Origin: GM7GCV1 sp965222065
GTDB lineage: Bacteria; Pseudomonadota; Gammaproteobacteria; Pseudomonadales; GM7GCV1
Direction: 5' to 3'
Assembly (NCBI GenBank): GCA_965222065.1
Contig: OZ244933.1
Location: 2,356,001 to 2,420,000, forward strand
Length of the DNA stretch: 64,000 nucleotides
In this document: positions 35,221 through 44,601 of the stretch, piece by piece
Numbering within the stretch: position 1 is the first letter of the stretch
How the letters are laid out: every line of letters starts with the position of its first letter
Translations under genes and position numbers: made by a program
The notes under the pieces: model-generated
What the model was told of the DNA's origin: nothing
Database searches by the model: none
The model's input: only the letters and a program-made list of their open reading frames with translations

Positions 35221-35694
35221 TCAGTGGTTGGGGTAGGACAGGACAAATTCTACCTGCTCGCGGGTTTCGGGCACGGAAAGCTGACGTTTTTCGGAAACCA
35301 GGGCCATGGCCTCTTCTGCGGATAGCCCATGTTCAATCAGTATGCAGCAGGCTATCATTCCGGTTCGACCGATTCCGGCATAACAATGAACCACCAGGTT
35401 CTCTCCCGATGTAATTTCCTGAAGCAGGCGACTGGCCAGCGGTTTAACCCGATCCGCGGTAGTGACACTGTGATCAGTAATTGGAAACTGTTCGAATTTA
35501 AGGTTTTCGCTAAGGCACCATTTTTCTTCTTCTTCGAGACCAAGATAGGCCATTTCTGTTTGTTCCATCAGGCACAGGACCTTGGAGACGCCCTGCATCT
35601 TCAGGTAACGAATATGATTATGAAGCTGTCGTGGTTTTGGAGCGGCCATCACATGCAGTGAGCCTTCTCCAATCCTGGTGACCAGATAATTCAT
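35221..35694 (-). CDS. Dual-specificity / protein-tyrosine phosphatase-like protein
   Basis: The 157-residue protein has the cysteine phosphatase P-loop HCYAGIGRTGM (nucleophilic Cys, invariant Arg) and an upstream QTEMAYLGLEEEE region where the general acid would be sought. The size and the motif fit small DSP/PTP-like enzymes. The substrate is unknown. It lies 47 bp downstream of the carbonic anhydrase gene on the same strand and may be co-transcribed. Confidence 0.83.
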   Translation of the reverse strand: MNYLVTRIGEGSLHVMAAPKPRQLHNHIRYLKMQGVSKVLCLMEQTEMAYLGLEEEEKWCLSENLKFEQFPITDHSVTTADRVKPLASRLLQEITSGENLVVHCYAGIGRTGMIACCILIEHGLSAEEAMALVSEKRQLSVPETREQVEFVLSYPNH

Positions 35695-35741
35695 GTGTTC
35701 AAACGAAGCGTATGGAGGCTTATGCGAAGGGCAGGGGACGC

Positions 35742-36335
35742 TTAGCCGAGGCAGCGAATCAGACCGTCTTTAAGGCTGTATATCCAGGCGTGTAATTCCA
35801 GCTTCTGTCCGTTTTTAAGTGCGTCCTGTACAAACGGATTTTCACGTAACTGGCGAACCTGGTGCAATACGTTGAGTTCGCAGGCCCGATCCCAAAGACT
35901 TTGGTCTTCAAGCGGGCCTTCAAAATCGTGTCGACAGAGTCCAAAGCGAATGATGTTACGGCGAATAGGCTCTACCCAATTGCGCACATACCCATGGCTG
36001 CTTCCTTCAATGCCCGCCTTAACGCCACCGCAGCCGTAATGGCCACAGACAATAATGTGTTCTACCTTGAGCGACTCGATGGCAAATTGGAGAACGGTCT
36101 GGATGTTACTGTCTTCGTGGACGACCCGGTTGGACACGTTACGATGGACAAAGACTTCGCCCGGGGCCAGACCGGTAATCACATTCGCGGGAACACGGCT
36201 GTCAGAGCAGCCTATCCAGAGATACTTTGGCGCCTGCTGGTCAGAAAGATCGGCAAAATAATTGGGATCTTCCTCAAGCTGTGCAGCTGCCCACTCCCGG
36301 TTATTTTTAAGCAGCTGCTTGATGTTATCGCTCAC
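35742..36335 (-). CDS. Beta-class carbonic anhydrase
   Basis: The 197-residue protein carries the zinc ligands in IGCSDSRVPA (Cys, with the Asp-Arg dyad) and VCGHYGCGGVKAG (His, Cys), and matches the proteobacterial Can type. It interconverts CO2 and bicarbonate. It lies 15 bp after the giant carboxylase gene on the same strand, so the two are probably one transcript, and bicarbonate supply to that carboxylase is a plausible link. Confidence 0.93.
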   Translation of the reverse strand: MSDNIKQLLKNNREWAAAQLEEDPNYFADLSDQQAPKYLWIGCSDSRVPANVITGLAPGEVFVHRNVSNRVVHEDSNIQTVLQFAIESLKVEHIIVCGHYGCGGVKAGIEGSSHGYVRNWVEPIRRNIIRFGLCRHDFEGPLEDQSLWDRACELNVLHQVRQLRENPFVQDALKNGQKLELHAWIYSLKDGLIRCLG

Positions 36336-36350
36336 TAAATGTCCCCTAAT

Positions 36351-39300
36351 TTACTTGACAGGTTTGACGACAAATAACAAATCACCCGCATTCACCTGCG
36401 AGCCATTCGCCTGGTTAATCCGAACAATCTCATAGTTACCCTGGGTATCAAACACTTGCCCGGCGCCCTTGACACTGCTCAGGGAGATTTGGGTGAAAAG
36501 CTTCATGGCTTCAATCTGGCAAAGTGTGTCTCCATAGCCTTTGCGGGCGCCTACCGGTGCATATTCAGGCTCGGTAGGAGCCGGGGTGGTATAGAAGATA
36601 CCGGTCATTGGTGCCAGGACTTTTAGCTCATCGGTTCCCTCGATTTTCAACTCATCCGCGCTGGTTTCCTTGACCTCAATACCTGTGTATTCCATTTCCT
36701 TGATGAGCTCGTCCTTATCAATGGAGTCGAGGAATTTTGGCAGGTACGTTGTATCGTACTTGCCCTTGACGAAGACGTCGTCTTTCAGGATTCGCTTCAG
36801 CAACGGAATGTTGGTACAGACACCCTTGATCACCGTCTGGTCGAGCACTTCGATCAGCTTCTTGATCGCATCATCGCGGTCTTTGCCATGCACAATGACC
36901 TGGGCAATCATGCTGTCGTAAAACGGCGAGATGGTTTTGCCTGCGCCGACGGCACAGATTAATTCCATATCGTCGCGCTCGGGGAAAGAACATTCAGTAA
37001 CCAGTCCAGGTGTCGGCCGGAAGTCGATGGTGTTGTCTTTATTAAGCGCCGCTTTTTCGGCGGTAACGCGCGCTTCGATTGAAAACCCGTTGTTCTCGAT
37101 CTTGAGGTCCTTGATGCTGCCGCCTTCGGCAATGTTGAACTGTTCAGAAACGATACTGACACCCGATGTCCATTCGGTGACGGGGTGCTCGACCTGCAAA
37201 CGGGTATTCATTTCCATGAAGTAGACCGTTTTATTTACCAGGTCATAGATAAACTCAACAGTTCCCGCGCCAATGTAGTCCACGGCATCGGCCAGGGCCT
37301 CGGCACTTTTAAAACAGACAGACTCCAGCTTTTTGGTCAGCATGGTGGAGCCGGACTCTTCCAGGACCTTCTGGTTATTGCGCTGCACAGTGCAGTCACG
37401 AAGACCCAGTATCTTGGTGTTTCCATGACTGTCGCGTAGAACCTGAACCTCGATATGGCGCATGGATTCTACGAATTTTTCCAGATAGAGGTCACCATTG
37501 CCAAAAGCGCTGCGAGCCTCCACGTATACCGTGTTAAAGGCTTCGCGGATTTCCGAGGCATTGCGAACAACCTTGATGCCTTTACCGCCACCGCCATGGA
37601 CTGCTTTTAACAACACCGGGTAACCAATCTCTTCAGCCACCTTGGCGGTCGCTTCTGCGCTGGTCAGGATGCCGTGGCTGCCGGGAACGACAGGCACATT
37701 GTTCTCCATGGACGTATGGATCGCATTGGATTTGTTACCCATGGTATCCATGCTGGCTGCTTTGGGGCCGATAACATTAAGGCCATGAGTTCGGCAAAGG
37801 CGGGCAAAATCAGCGTTTTCCGAGAGGAAGCCAATGCCCGGGTGCAGCGAGTCGGCGCCGTGCCGGTTGGCAATGGTCACCACGCTAAGGCCGTTGAGAT
37901 AACTCTCATCCGGGGTTTGTCCACCCAGTGAGATCACTTCGTCCTGGTCGCGGAGCATGTCGACTGCCACGGATTCCATATCGGGATCGGACTGAACCAG
38001 CAGTACTTTTTTGTCCAGTTGCTGGGCAATGCGAATTAGTTTTACTGCCGTACAGCCGCGAGCGTGAACAAGAACCTTTTCGATGGGGCCAATCAGGTCG
38101 CGCGCCTTGGGTGGCTCTTCCACCGATTGATCGCTGGAAATTTCCTGGCCTTCCAGAATTCGCTGGATGACGTCTTCAACGCTGTCCCTGGGCACACTGA
38201 TTGCTGGGTCGACTTCTTTAAGCTTTTCGTCAAGACCTTCAGCAAAAGGATGCTTCACAAGGCCGCGCATGGCGCCTGGTGTACGGCTCAGGTAGTTGGA
38301 AACCGTGCACATGGACGGCAGGAAAGAAGGCACAACCACGCGACCGGCAAAGGGCATGTCTGTGCCGCTAAAGTAGTAGGTATGTACCAGCGGGTGAGTA
38401 ACAAAGCTGGCCTGTGAACCGCCGGTACAGTCACCGAAACCAAAAATAATGATAGGCAGGCCGGTTTCGTCCACAAACCGGGTAATCCGGTCGTTGGTGA
38501 TTGCCATGGAAAAGAGCGCGTTTGGCCCTTCCTTGGTTTGCATGCCGCCCGAGGAGACAAAGGCCACCACAGGCAGTTTCTTCTCGGCACATTCAACCAG
38601 CAGATCACACAGCTTTTCGGCGCCGGCCATATCGAATGCCCCGGCCTGAAACAGAACATTGGAAATCACAATCCCCACCCGGTCCTTATTGCCAAAATTC
38701 AGTTTGCCAATACCGGTGACAACACCGCAGGGGGTAATTTTGTTGGCCAGTGCTTTTTCGATGGAAATCCTAAAGCCCGGGAAGCTGACCGGGTTGGATG
38801 TCATGCGATCTGCATTGAGTTCCTTGAAGTCTGTGAAGAACGCTTTTTTGAAAGCATCCACCGTGGACTTTTTCTGGCGTTTGTAGCTGTCCAGGATGCG
38901 TTGAACCAAAAGGTCCTTGTACGCAATGTTAAGCTGGTTCCAGAAGTCCTTGCGCTTGCCAATTCGTGCCGGATTGATACGGCCTTCATAGGTCTTGCCC
39001 TGAAACTGTGAATTCAGGAATTCGGGAATCAGTGTCTCGAAGAAGAATGTGATCAGTACCAGCAGTGACTCAGACAGGCGCGGGAAGTAAACGCGTTTCC
39101 ACTCTTCCACATCACTCAGAAACTCGCCGCGTTTGCGATAGCGGGTGAAATACTGCAGCCAGTCAGCAAATTTTTCAGACTGGCGGGTGATTCTGGCCGG
39201 ATCATCCGGTGTGGATGTCCCGGTAAGCGAGTATTCCGCCACGGCACTGGTCGCCTTGTCCAGGGAGGTATCCAGGATCTTCTGTAGCGAATCCTTGGAC

Positions 39301-40922
39301 AGTGTGTGAAATGCGCGGGTTTCTTCAGCGATGTCCGCAAAGCTGTTGATAATGGTGTTGTACAGCGCGTCAAACACCAGGATATTTTCAAACTCATTCT
39401 GGAAGGTGTCGCTCAGATCATCCGCGTACACCAGATCCAGAATGGTGATGTCCACATCATTAAGGCGGTACAGTTCGTTGTTATCCCCCCTGGATTTGTG
39501 TTCCTCAATCAGTCGGGATAATTGAACGAAGTTGTAGACGGCGTCGGCCTTCCAGCGGTTGTACAAATACAGGACAACCTGGAAGCAGAGATTGCGACGG
39601 GCGTCTTCAAAATTCTTTTGTGGATCGCCCAGTAACATCGTGGTGAAACGACCGCGTTCCTTGTTGATGTCACTGTGTTTTTGCCGGAAGTTGCTCCAGG
39701 CTTTAAATAACTGGTCCTGGTAAATCAGTTTTTCGGGATCGTTGTGCCAGCTGTTAAAGGCCTGGTCCCGGGCGGCTTTCTGGCGTTCGCTGAGATCGCC
39801 TTCAGGGATCTCTTCCGTAGCCAGGCGACCATAGGTGCCCACGGTGCTGGACGAGATTCTTGAACGCAGGCCCAGATAGCGCATATACGCCATGCTGTGA
39901 TCAAAAATGCTGGGGAACTCGGCTATATCATTACGAATCCTGAAATCCGCCGCACGTTCGAGTTCCATGGTTTTTTCCCTGGGATTCAGTGCACGGGAAA
40001 CCGACTGGGCGTAATCGGTTTCAATTTCCTTGTTGGATGCCAGGAATTCCACACCGGCGGCCTCAATGGCCCTGATCGATGACGTAATGGCCTGGATCAG
40101 TGTGCCCAGTTCGTTTTCATGGTTTTCCGGTGCCCAGTCAATGACACCGTCAATGACTCCTTTTTGAAACAGCTCTGTTGGGGATAGCCCTACATAGCGG
40201 GCGCTTTCCTGCCAGGACAGGTTGTACTGGCGGGCAATACTTGCCAGCCCTTTGGGCTGAATGGTGTTGAATACCCCTGTTTTGACGGAGAGAAGTACAT
40301 TGGTTGCCGCCAGGGGAATGGCACCGCCGGAATATCCCAGGCCATAAATAATGCCCACAGTTGGCACGGGGGCATTAGTCATTTCAGCGATCAGGCGCGA
40401 GATGGAGTGAGCCTGGTTGGCCGAGTTGGCCTGTTGTCCGGCATCCGCACCCGGGGTGTCCATAAAGGTGATAATGGGCAGGGAGCGCTTGGCCCAGGCA
40501 CGAACCTGGCGGGACGCTTCCAAATGATGTTCAGGTGCCCAGACCCCGTTATTCACAGAGCGATTCTGTACCAGGATGCCTACGCGACGGGAACTGCCGC
40601 CCACGGAGAGATCCATATCCACGGCGTAATAGGGGCCGATTTCAACCTCTTCATGTACCTTGCCGCGGAATTTACGCACAATCGTTTTGGCACTGGGGCG
40701 ACCCGATGCCTCGGCGGGCTCTAGCGCACGGGCAATATAGTCATCTACCGGGAGGGATTTGAGCTTGGAGACTTCCTTGTTGATGGCGGACACTGAATAG
40801 AGTCCGTCAATTCGTTTGTGCCAGTTAAAGGGGTGCTTCAGGTTATTGAGTGCGTAATCCTTGGCCTGTTTCTCAGCGAGGGAAAATAAGATTGGATCGT
40901 TTGCTGTCTTTTTTGAGGGCAT
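36351..40922 (-). CDS. Single-chain biotin-dependent acyl-CoA carboxylase (CT-alpha, CT-beta, BC, BCCP)
   Basis: The 1,523-residue protein fuses all parts of an acetyl-CoA-carboxylase-type enzyme. Residues about 85-300 are AccA-like (FMDTPGADAG, YGLGYSGGAIPL, IQPKGLASI). About 300-700 is a long helical linker. About 715-890 is AccD-like (VAFVSSGGMQTKEG, GGSQASF), without the AccD zinc cysteines. About 945-1385 is biotin carboxylase (AVHGGGGKGIKVV, MEMNTRLQVEHPVTE). The C-terminus is a biotinyl domain with IEAMKLF (Lys about 1471). It carboxylates an acyl-CoA, perhaps acetyl-CoA. The order CT-BC-BCCP differs from eukaryotic ACC (BC-BCCP-CT). The carbonic anhydrase gene follows in the same direction. 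Confidence 0.85.
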   Translation of the reverse strand: MPSKKTANDPILFSLAEKQAKDYALNNLKHPFNWHKRIDGLYSVSAINKEVSKLKSLPVDDYIARALEPAEASGRPSAKTIVRKFRGKVHEEVEIGPYYAVDMDLSVGGSSRRVGILVQNRSVNNGVWAPEHHLEASRQVRAWAKRSLPIITFMDTPGADAGQQANSANQAHSISRLIAEMTNAPVPTVGIIYGLGYSGGAIPLAATNVLLSVKTGVFNTIQPKGLASIARQYNLSWQESARYVGLSPTELFQKGVIDGVIDWAPENHENELGTLIQAITSSIRAIEAAGVEFLASNKEIETDYAQSVSRALNPREKTMELERAADFRIRNDIAEFPSIFDHSMAYMRYLGLRSRISSSTVGTYGRLATEEIPEGDLSERQKAARDQAFNSWHNDPEKLIYQDQLFKAWSNFRQKHSDINKERGRFTTMLLGDPQKNFEDARRNLCFQVVLYLYNRWKADAVYNFVQLSRLIEEHKSRGDNNELYRLNDVDITILDLVYADDLSDTFQNEFENILVFDALYNTIINSFADIAEETRAFHTLSKDSLQKILDTSLDKATSAVAEYSLTGTSTPDDPARITRQSEKFADWLQYFTRYRKRGEFLSDVEEWKRVYFPRLSESLLVLITFFFETLIPEFLNSQFQGKTYEGRINPARIGKRKDFWNQLNIAYKDLLVQRILDSYKRQKKSTVDAFKKAFFTDFKELNADRMTSNPVSFPGFRISIEKALANKITPCGVVTGIGKLNFGNKDRVGIVISNVLFQAGAFDMAGAEKLCDLLVECAEKKLPVVAFVSSGGMQTKEGPNALFSMAITNDRITRFVDETGLPIIIFGFGDCTGGSQASFVTHPLVHTYYFSGTDMPFAGRVVVPSFLPSMCTVSNYLSRTPGAMRGLVKHPFAEGLDEKLKEVDPAISVPRDSVEDVIQRILEGQEISSDQSVEEPPKARDLIGPIEKVLVHARGCTAVKLIRIAQQLDKKVLLVQSDPDMESVAVDMLRDQDEVISLGGQTPDESYLNGLSVVTIANRHGADSLHPGIGFLSENADFARLCRTHGLNVIGPKAASMDTMGNKSNAIHTSMENNVPVVPGSHGILTSAEATAKVAEEIGYPVLLKAVHGGGGKGIKVVRNASEIREAFNTVYVEARSAFGNGDLYLEKFVESMRHIEVQVLRDSHGNTKILGLRDCTVQRNNQKVLEESGSTMLTKKLESVCFKSAEALADAVDYIGAGTVEFIYDLVNKTVYFMEMNTRLQVEHPVTEWTSGVSIVSEQFNIAEGGSIKDLKIENNGFSIEARVTAEKAALNKDNTIDFRPTPGLVTECSFPERDDMELICAVGAGKTISPFYDSMIAQVIVHGKDRDDAIKKLIEVLDQTVIKGVCTNIPLLKRILKDDVFVKGKYDTTYLPKFLDSIDKDELIKEMEYTGIEVKETSADELKIEGTDELKVLAPMTGIFYTTPAPTEPEYAPVGARKGYGDTLCQIEAMKLFTQISLSSVKGAGQVFDTQGNYEIVRINQANGSQVNAGDLLFVVKPVK

Positions 40923-41492
40923 GATTTATTAACTTTCCGTCCAGTCGGCTTTGGGTGAGCTTTATGGCTCGCCTTCAATGTTTGGTCAGGTTTTTGCTTC
41001 GTTTAAGAAAATGGTTATCAGTATCTGTTCGCAGGGATTATATCTAGACACTCAGATGTTTTGCAGCGAATTCGGCAAAGTTCTTGTGCATTTTCCTGCG
41101 CTCTGACTAGTAGACTACAACAATACGAGCCCTGGTTGTTTGTGTACAGCAAATATCGTCCGTCATCGCCAGTGCATCAGATTGGGGATCGGGGTGCCTT
41201 TTTACAGGCCCCGGGCACGAAAGTGGTGCATCATTTCCTGCCTTCATAAATAAAAGCTATCAAGGGGAAAAATAGAAAAATGAGCGTTAAGCGACCCCGG
41301 GCTTTGCAGGAAATCGCGAAGATAGCGGTCATACGGGGCTTTCCCAGGATTACACCATATATAGTGCTTATATTGAGAGATTTAATCTATATGTAGTGGT
41401 ATTTGGGGGAAAAATCACCTACCTTAGTTGGCCTAGGGTTCTCCTGTCCGGGAGAAAAATAACAACGTAGCTGAAAGTTGAGTGTAAAGACG
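40923..41492. other. Long divergent intergenic region between carboxylase and nrdJa genes
   Basis: This 570-bp gap holds the two NrdR boxes (41352-41399). There is a GC-rich hairpin candidate near 41191-41212 and an imperfect GGTGAGC/GCTCGCC hairpin near 40954-40973 in the carboxylase leader. I see no coding sequence and no B12-box typical of a cobalamin riboswitch. A 62-codon frame at 41061 has no ribosome site and is discounted. Confidence 0.6.
41352..41399 (+). promoter_or_regulatory. Pair of NrdR boxes upstream of nrdJa
   Basis: ACACCATATATAGTGC (41352-41367) closely matches the NrdR-box consensus ACACTATATATAGTGT. A second, weaker box AATCTATATGTAGTGG is at 41384-41399. Their centres are 32 bp apart, three helical turns, which is the spacing known for paired NrdR sites. 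NrdR represses ribonucleotide reductase genes when dATP is high. Confidence 0.85.
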
Positions 41493-43634
41493 ATGGCAGA
41501 AGCGTTAAAGGCAGTGCATCTGAGTTCCGAAGTCGAGATGCAATCCACCTCACTGGATATATGGGACAAAAAATACCGACTAAAAGACAGAGCGGGTGAA
41601 CCGGTCGACCGGGATGTGCAGGATACCTACAAGCGTGTTGCAAAGGCACTTTCTGACGTCGAAAAGAATCAAAAACTTCGTGATCACTGGTACGAGCGAT
41701 TCCTTTGGGCGCTGGATGCCGGAGCGCTGCCGGCTGGGCGAATTATTTCCAATGCCGGGGCACAGAAATACAAGCCGGCGACATCGACGATTAACTGTAC
41801 GGTGTCGGGCACAATTCGCGATTCCATGAACGATATCCTCAACAAGAATCATGAAGCCGGGATGACGCTCAAGGCGGGTTGCGGTATTGGATATGAGTTC
41901 TCCACATTGCGCCCCAGAGGGGCCTATGTCTCAGGCGCGGGCGCTTATACGTCCGGCCCCCTGTCGTTCATGGATATCTACGACAAGATGTGTTTTACCG
42001 TGTCTTCGGCGGGTGGCCGTCGGGGTGCCCAAATGGCAACCTTTGATATCAATCATCCCGATGTGCTGGACTTTATTCGTGCCAAACGGGAAGACGGACG
42101 TCTGCGCCAGTTCAACCTGTCGTTGCTGATTACCCAGGAGTTTATTGAAGCGGTGAAGTCGGATGCCGATTGGCAGCTGAGTTTTCCCGTCACCGAGAAA
42201 GAAGCAGAAGAGCTGGATCTCAATGATCCCGAGCAAGTGGTATGGCGTCCGTTTCCTGTAACAGATGGCTACATATCCAACGAGGAAGGCCTGACCGCCT
42301 GTAAAATCTATAAAACCATCAAGGCTCAACGACTCTGGGACTCCATCATGAGTTCCACCTACGATTTTGCCGAGCCGGGGTTCATCCTGATTGATAAGGT
42401 CAACCAGATGAACAATAACTGGTTCACGGAAAATATCCGGGCGACCAATCCCTGTGGTGAGCAGCCTTTGCCTCCCTATGGCAGCTGTCTGTTGGGCTCA
42501 GTGAACCTGACCAAGTTTGTGATTGATCCTTTTACCGAGAACGCGCGTTTTGACTGGGACAAGTACCGCGAGGTAGTTGCCATCTTTACCCGTATGCTCG
42601 ACAACGTGGTTGAAATCAATGGCCTGCCGCTGGAAGGCCAGCGCGATGAGATTGCCTATAAACGCCGTCATGGCATGGGCTTTTTGGGCCTGGGCTCCAC
42701 CGCGACCATGCTCGGGATGCAGTACGGCGATGAGCGTTCCGTAGAGTTTACCGAATCCATTGCCCGTGAAATGGCCATGGTTGGATGGCGTGAAGCACTT
42801 GATCTCGCCAAAGAGAAAGGCGCGGCGCCTATCATGAATGACGATTTTGAAATCACCCCGGCCATGATGCTCGCTCGCCCGGAAATGGCCGAGGATGGCA
42901 TCAAGGTGGGTGACAAGGTAAAAGGCAAGGTCCTGCACGCACGTTACAGCCGCTATATGCAGCGTATTGCCGAACAGGATCCGGAGCTGGCCAAAGAACT
43001 GGCCGAAGTGGGTGCGCGTTTTACTCACCACAGTTCTATTGCGCCAACCGGGACCATCAGCCTGTCGATGTCGAATAATGCCAGTAACGGGATTGAGCCC
43101 AGTTTTGCGCACCACTATTCCAGGAATGTGATTCGCGAAGGTCGCAAGACCAAAGAAAAAGTGGATGTGTTCAGTTTCGAGCTGCTGGCGTATCGCCAAC
43201 TGGTGAATGCCAAGGCCATGCCTTTTACTGACGATGCAGATGCCAAGTTGCCAGACTACTTTATTACTTCCGAAGACGTCACACCCAAGCAGCACGTCGA
43301 TATCCAGGCCGCTGCACAAAAATGGGTGGACTCCTCGATATCCAAAACGGCGAATGTGCCTACGGATTATCCGTTCCAGGACTTCAAGGATATTTATTTG
43401 TATGCCTACGAGCAGGGGCTCAAGGGTTGTACTACCTTCCGCTTTAACCCGGAAGCCTTCCAGGGTGTATTGGTTAAGGAGAAAGATCTGGAAAACACCA
43501 AGTATCGCTTCACCCTTGATGACGGGTCAGTCGTTGAGCTGAAAGGTAATGAAGAGGTGGAGTACGACGGTGAGACGCATACGGCGGCGAATCTGTTCGA
43601 TGCGTTAAAAGAGGGCTACTACGGTAAGTTTTAG
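41493..43634 (+). CDS. nrdJa: Adenosylcobalamin-dependent (class II) ribonucleotide reductase, large part
   Basis: The 713-residue protein is the catalytic part of a split class II reductase, which makes deoxyribonucleotides from NDPs using adenosylcobalamin and no oxygen. Motifs include NCTVSGTIRDSMNDI, ITNPCGEQ-type RATNPCGEQPLPPYGS (active-site Cys with acidic residue) and APTGTISLSMSNNASNGIEP. The catalytic domain ends at the stop, and the C-terminal piece is encoded separately by the next gene, as in Pseudomonas NrdJa/NrdJb. I use ATG 41493; the frame extends to TTG 41478 without conserved residues. Confidence 0.9.
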   Translation: MAEALKAVHLSSEVEMQSTSLDIWDKKYRLKDRAGEPVDRDVQDTYKRVAKALSDVEKNQKLRDHWYERFLWALDAGALPAGRIISNAGAQKYKPATSTINCTVSGTIRDSMNDILNKNHEAGMTLKAGCGIGYEFSTLRPRGAYVSGAGAYTSGPLSFMDIYDKMCFTVSSAGGRRGAQMATFDINHPDVLDFIRAKREDGRLRQFNLSLLITQEFIEAVKSDADWQLSFPVTEKEAEELDLNDPEQVVWRPFPVTDGYISNEEGLTACKIYKTIKAQRLWDSIMSSTYDFAEPGFILIDKVNQMNNNWFTENIRATNPCGEQPLPPYGSCLLGSVNLTKFVIDPFTENARFDWDKYREVVAIFTRMLDNVVEINGLPLEGQRDEIAYKRRHGMGFLGLGSTATMLGMQYGDERSVEFTESIAREMAMVGWREALDLAKEKGAAPIMNDDFEITPAMMLARPEMAEDGIKVGDKVKGKVLHARYSRYMQRIAEQDPELAKELAEVGARFTHHSSIAPTGTISLSMSNNASNGIEPSFAHHYSRNVIREGRKTKEKVDVFSFELLAYRQLVNAKAMPFTDDADAKLPDYFITSEDVTPKQHVDIQAAAQKWVDSSISKTANVPTDYPFQDFKDIYLYAYEQGLKGCTTFRFNPEAFQGVLVKEKDLENTKYRFTLDDGSVVELKGNEEVEYDGETHTAANLFDALKEGYYGKF

Positions 43635-43804
43635 CAAGAGCTAGCTGCGTGGTCGCTACTGCGTTGAAAGCTGTTTCGGCTTTGCTCACTTATTATCAAT
43701 AAGCTGCGCATCCTTATCAGCTTTCGCCTTGTATCGACTGCCTCGCTGACGCTCTTACACTGAATAACAGTTCTGTGGTGGTGGACCGCAGAGGAGAAAG
43801 AAAG
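43635..43804 (+). other. 170-bp spacer between the two class II reductase genes
   Basis: The spacer has no recognisable gene. It contains several short GCTTTGCTC/CTGCGCATC/GCCTCGCTGACGCTC-like words that look like the residue of a dispersed repeat or of an eroded coding junction. The ribosome site of nrdJb (GGAGAAAGAAAG) is at its end. Confidence 0.45.
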
Positions 43805-44494
43805 ATGGCAACAAAAATAGATAAGAAAATCGTTGGCTATAAAGTCGTCGAAGAGAAGCCCGAGGAAGAGCAGGCAGAAGCGACAATGTCGGATGCCAAT
43901 GTCATTCAGATGCATGAGTCCGTCGAGCGCCCGGAGCGTCTGATTGGTTCAACCTACAAAATCAAACCGCCCATGTCTGAGCATGCAATGTACGTCACGG
44001 TAAACGACATTGTTCTCAACGAGGGCACAGAACATGAGGTCCGTCGGCCATTTGAAGTGTTTATTAACTCCAAAAACATGGAGCACTTCCAGTGGGTAGT
44101 TGCATTGACCCGACTGATCTCTGCCGTCTTCCGCAAGGGGGGAGACGCCACCTTTTTGGTCGAGGAATTAAAAGCAGTATTCGATCCGAAAGGTGGCTAT
44201 TTTAAAAAAGGCGGTGTGTTCATGCCTTCATTGGTAGCCGAGATCGGTTATGCCATTGAGGATCACATGAAACTGATCGGCATGATCAATACGGAGCTGG
44301 ACGAGCACCAGAAAGCCTTTATTGAGAAAAAGAAAGCAGAGCTGGAAGGGGCTGCAAAAAAAACAGCAGAAACCCAGGAGGCCAGTGATTACCCGGAAAA
44401 CGCCAGCGTCTGCACCAAATGCAGTACCAAGGCGGTAGTGATGATGGATGGCTGCATGACCTGCCTGTCCTGTGGCGATAGTAAGTGCGGGTAA
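43805..44494 (+). CDS. nrdJb: Class II ribonucleotide reductase, C-terminal component
   Basis: The 229-residue protein matches NrdJb (TSCPD domain), the separate C-terminal part of split class II reductases. Key features are RPERLIGSTYKIKPP, the TSCPD-type region with FEVFINSKNMEHFQWVVALTRLISAVFRKGGD, and a C-terminal cysteine motif (CTKCSTK, CMTCLSCGDSKCG) that binds metal or re-reduces the active site. ATG 43805 follows GGAGAAAGAAAG; the frame from 43775 lacks a site. An intrinsic terminator follows. Confidence 0.9.
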   Translation: MATKIDKKIVGYKVVEEKPEEEQAEATMSDANVIQMHESVERPERLIGSTYKIKPPMSEHAMYVTVNDIVLNEGTEHEVRRPFEVFINSKNMEHFQWVVALTRLISAVFRKGGDATFLVEELKAVFDPKGGYFKKGGVFMPSLVAEIGYAIEDHMKLIGMINTELDEHQKAFIEKKKAELEGAAKKTAETQEASDYPENASVCTKCSTKAVVMMDGCMTCLSCGDSKCG

Positions 44495-44518
44495 GCATTT
44501 AAGGATAAACTTGCACAT

Positions 44519-44541
44519 AAGGCGGCTTCGGCCGCCTTTTT
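44519..44541 (+). terminator. Rho-independent terminator after nrdJb
   Basis: AAGGCGGC-TTCG-GCCGCCTT followed by a T-run is a textbook intrinsic terminator with a stable tetraloop, 24 bp after the stop codon. Confidence 0.92.
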
Positions 44542-44601
44542 CTTGTCTGTCAGACAGCGCTGAATTAGAGTTCAATCAACTTACCTTTAGTTGTTTGCAT
44601 C

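Noticed and set aside
41061..41249. Possible 62-codon gene upstream of nrdJa
   Set aside because: No ribosome site, no conserved character, and it lies in a regulatory region.
40923..41492. Cobalamin riboswitch upstream of the B12-dependent reductase
   Set aside because: The region is long and the enzyme uses B12, but I found no convincing B12 box; the closest word differs from it and no matching helices surround it. The NrdR boxes explain the control better.
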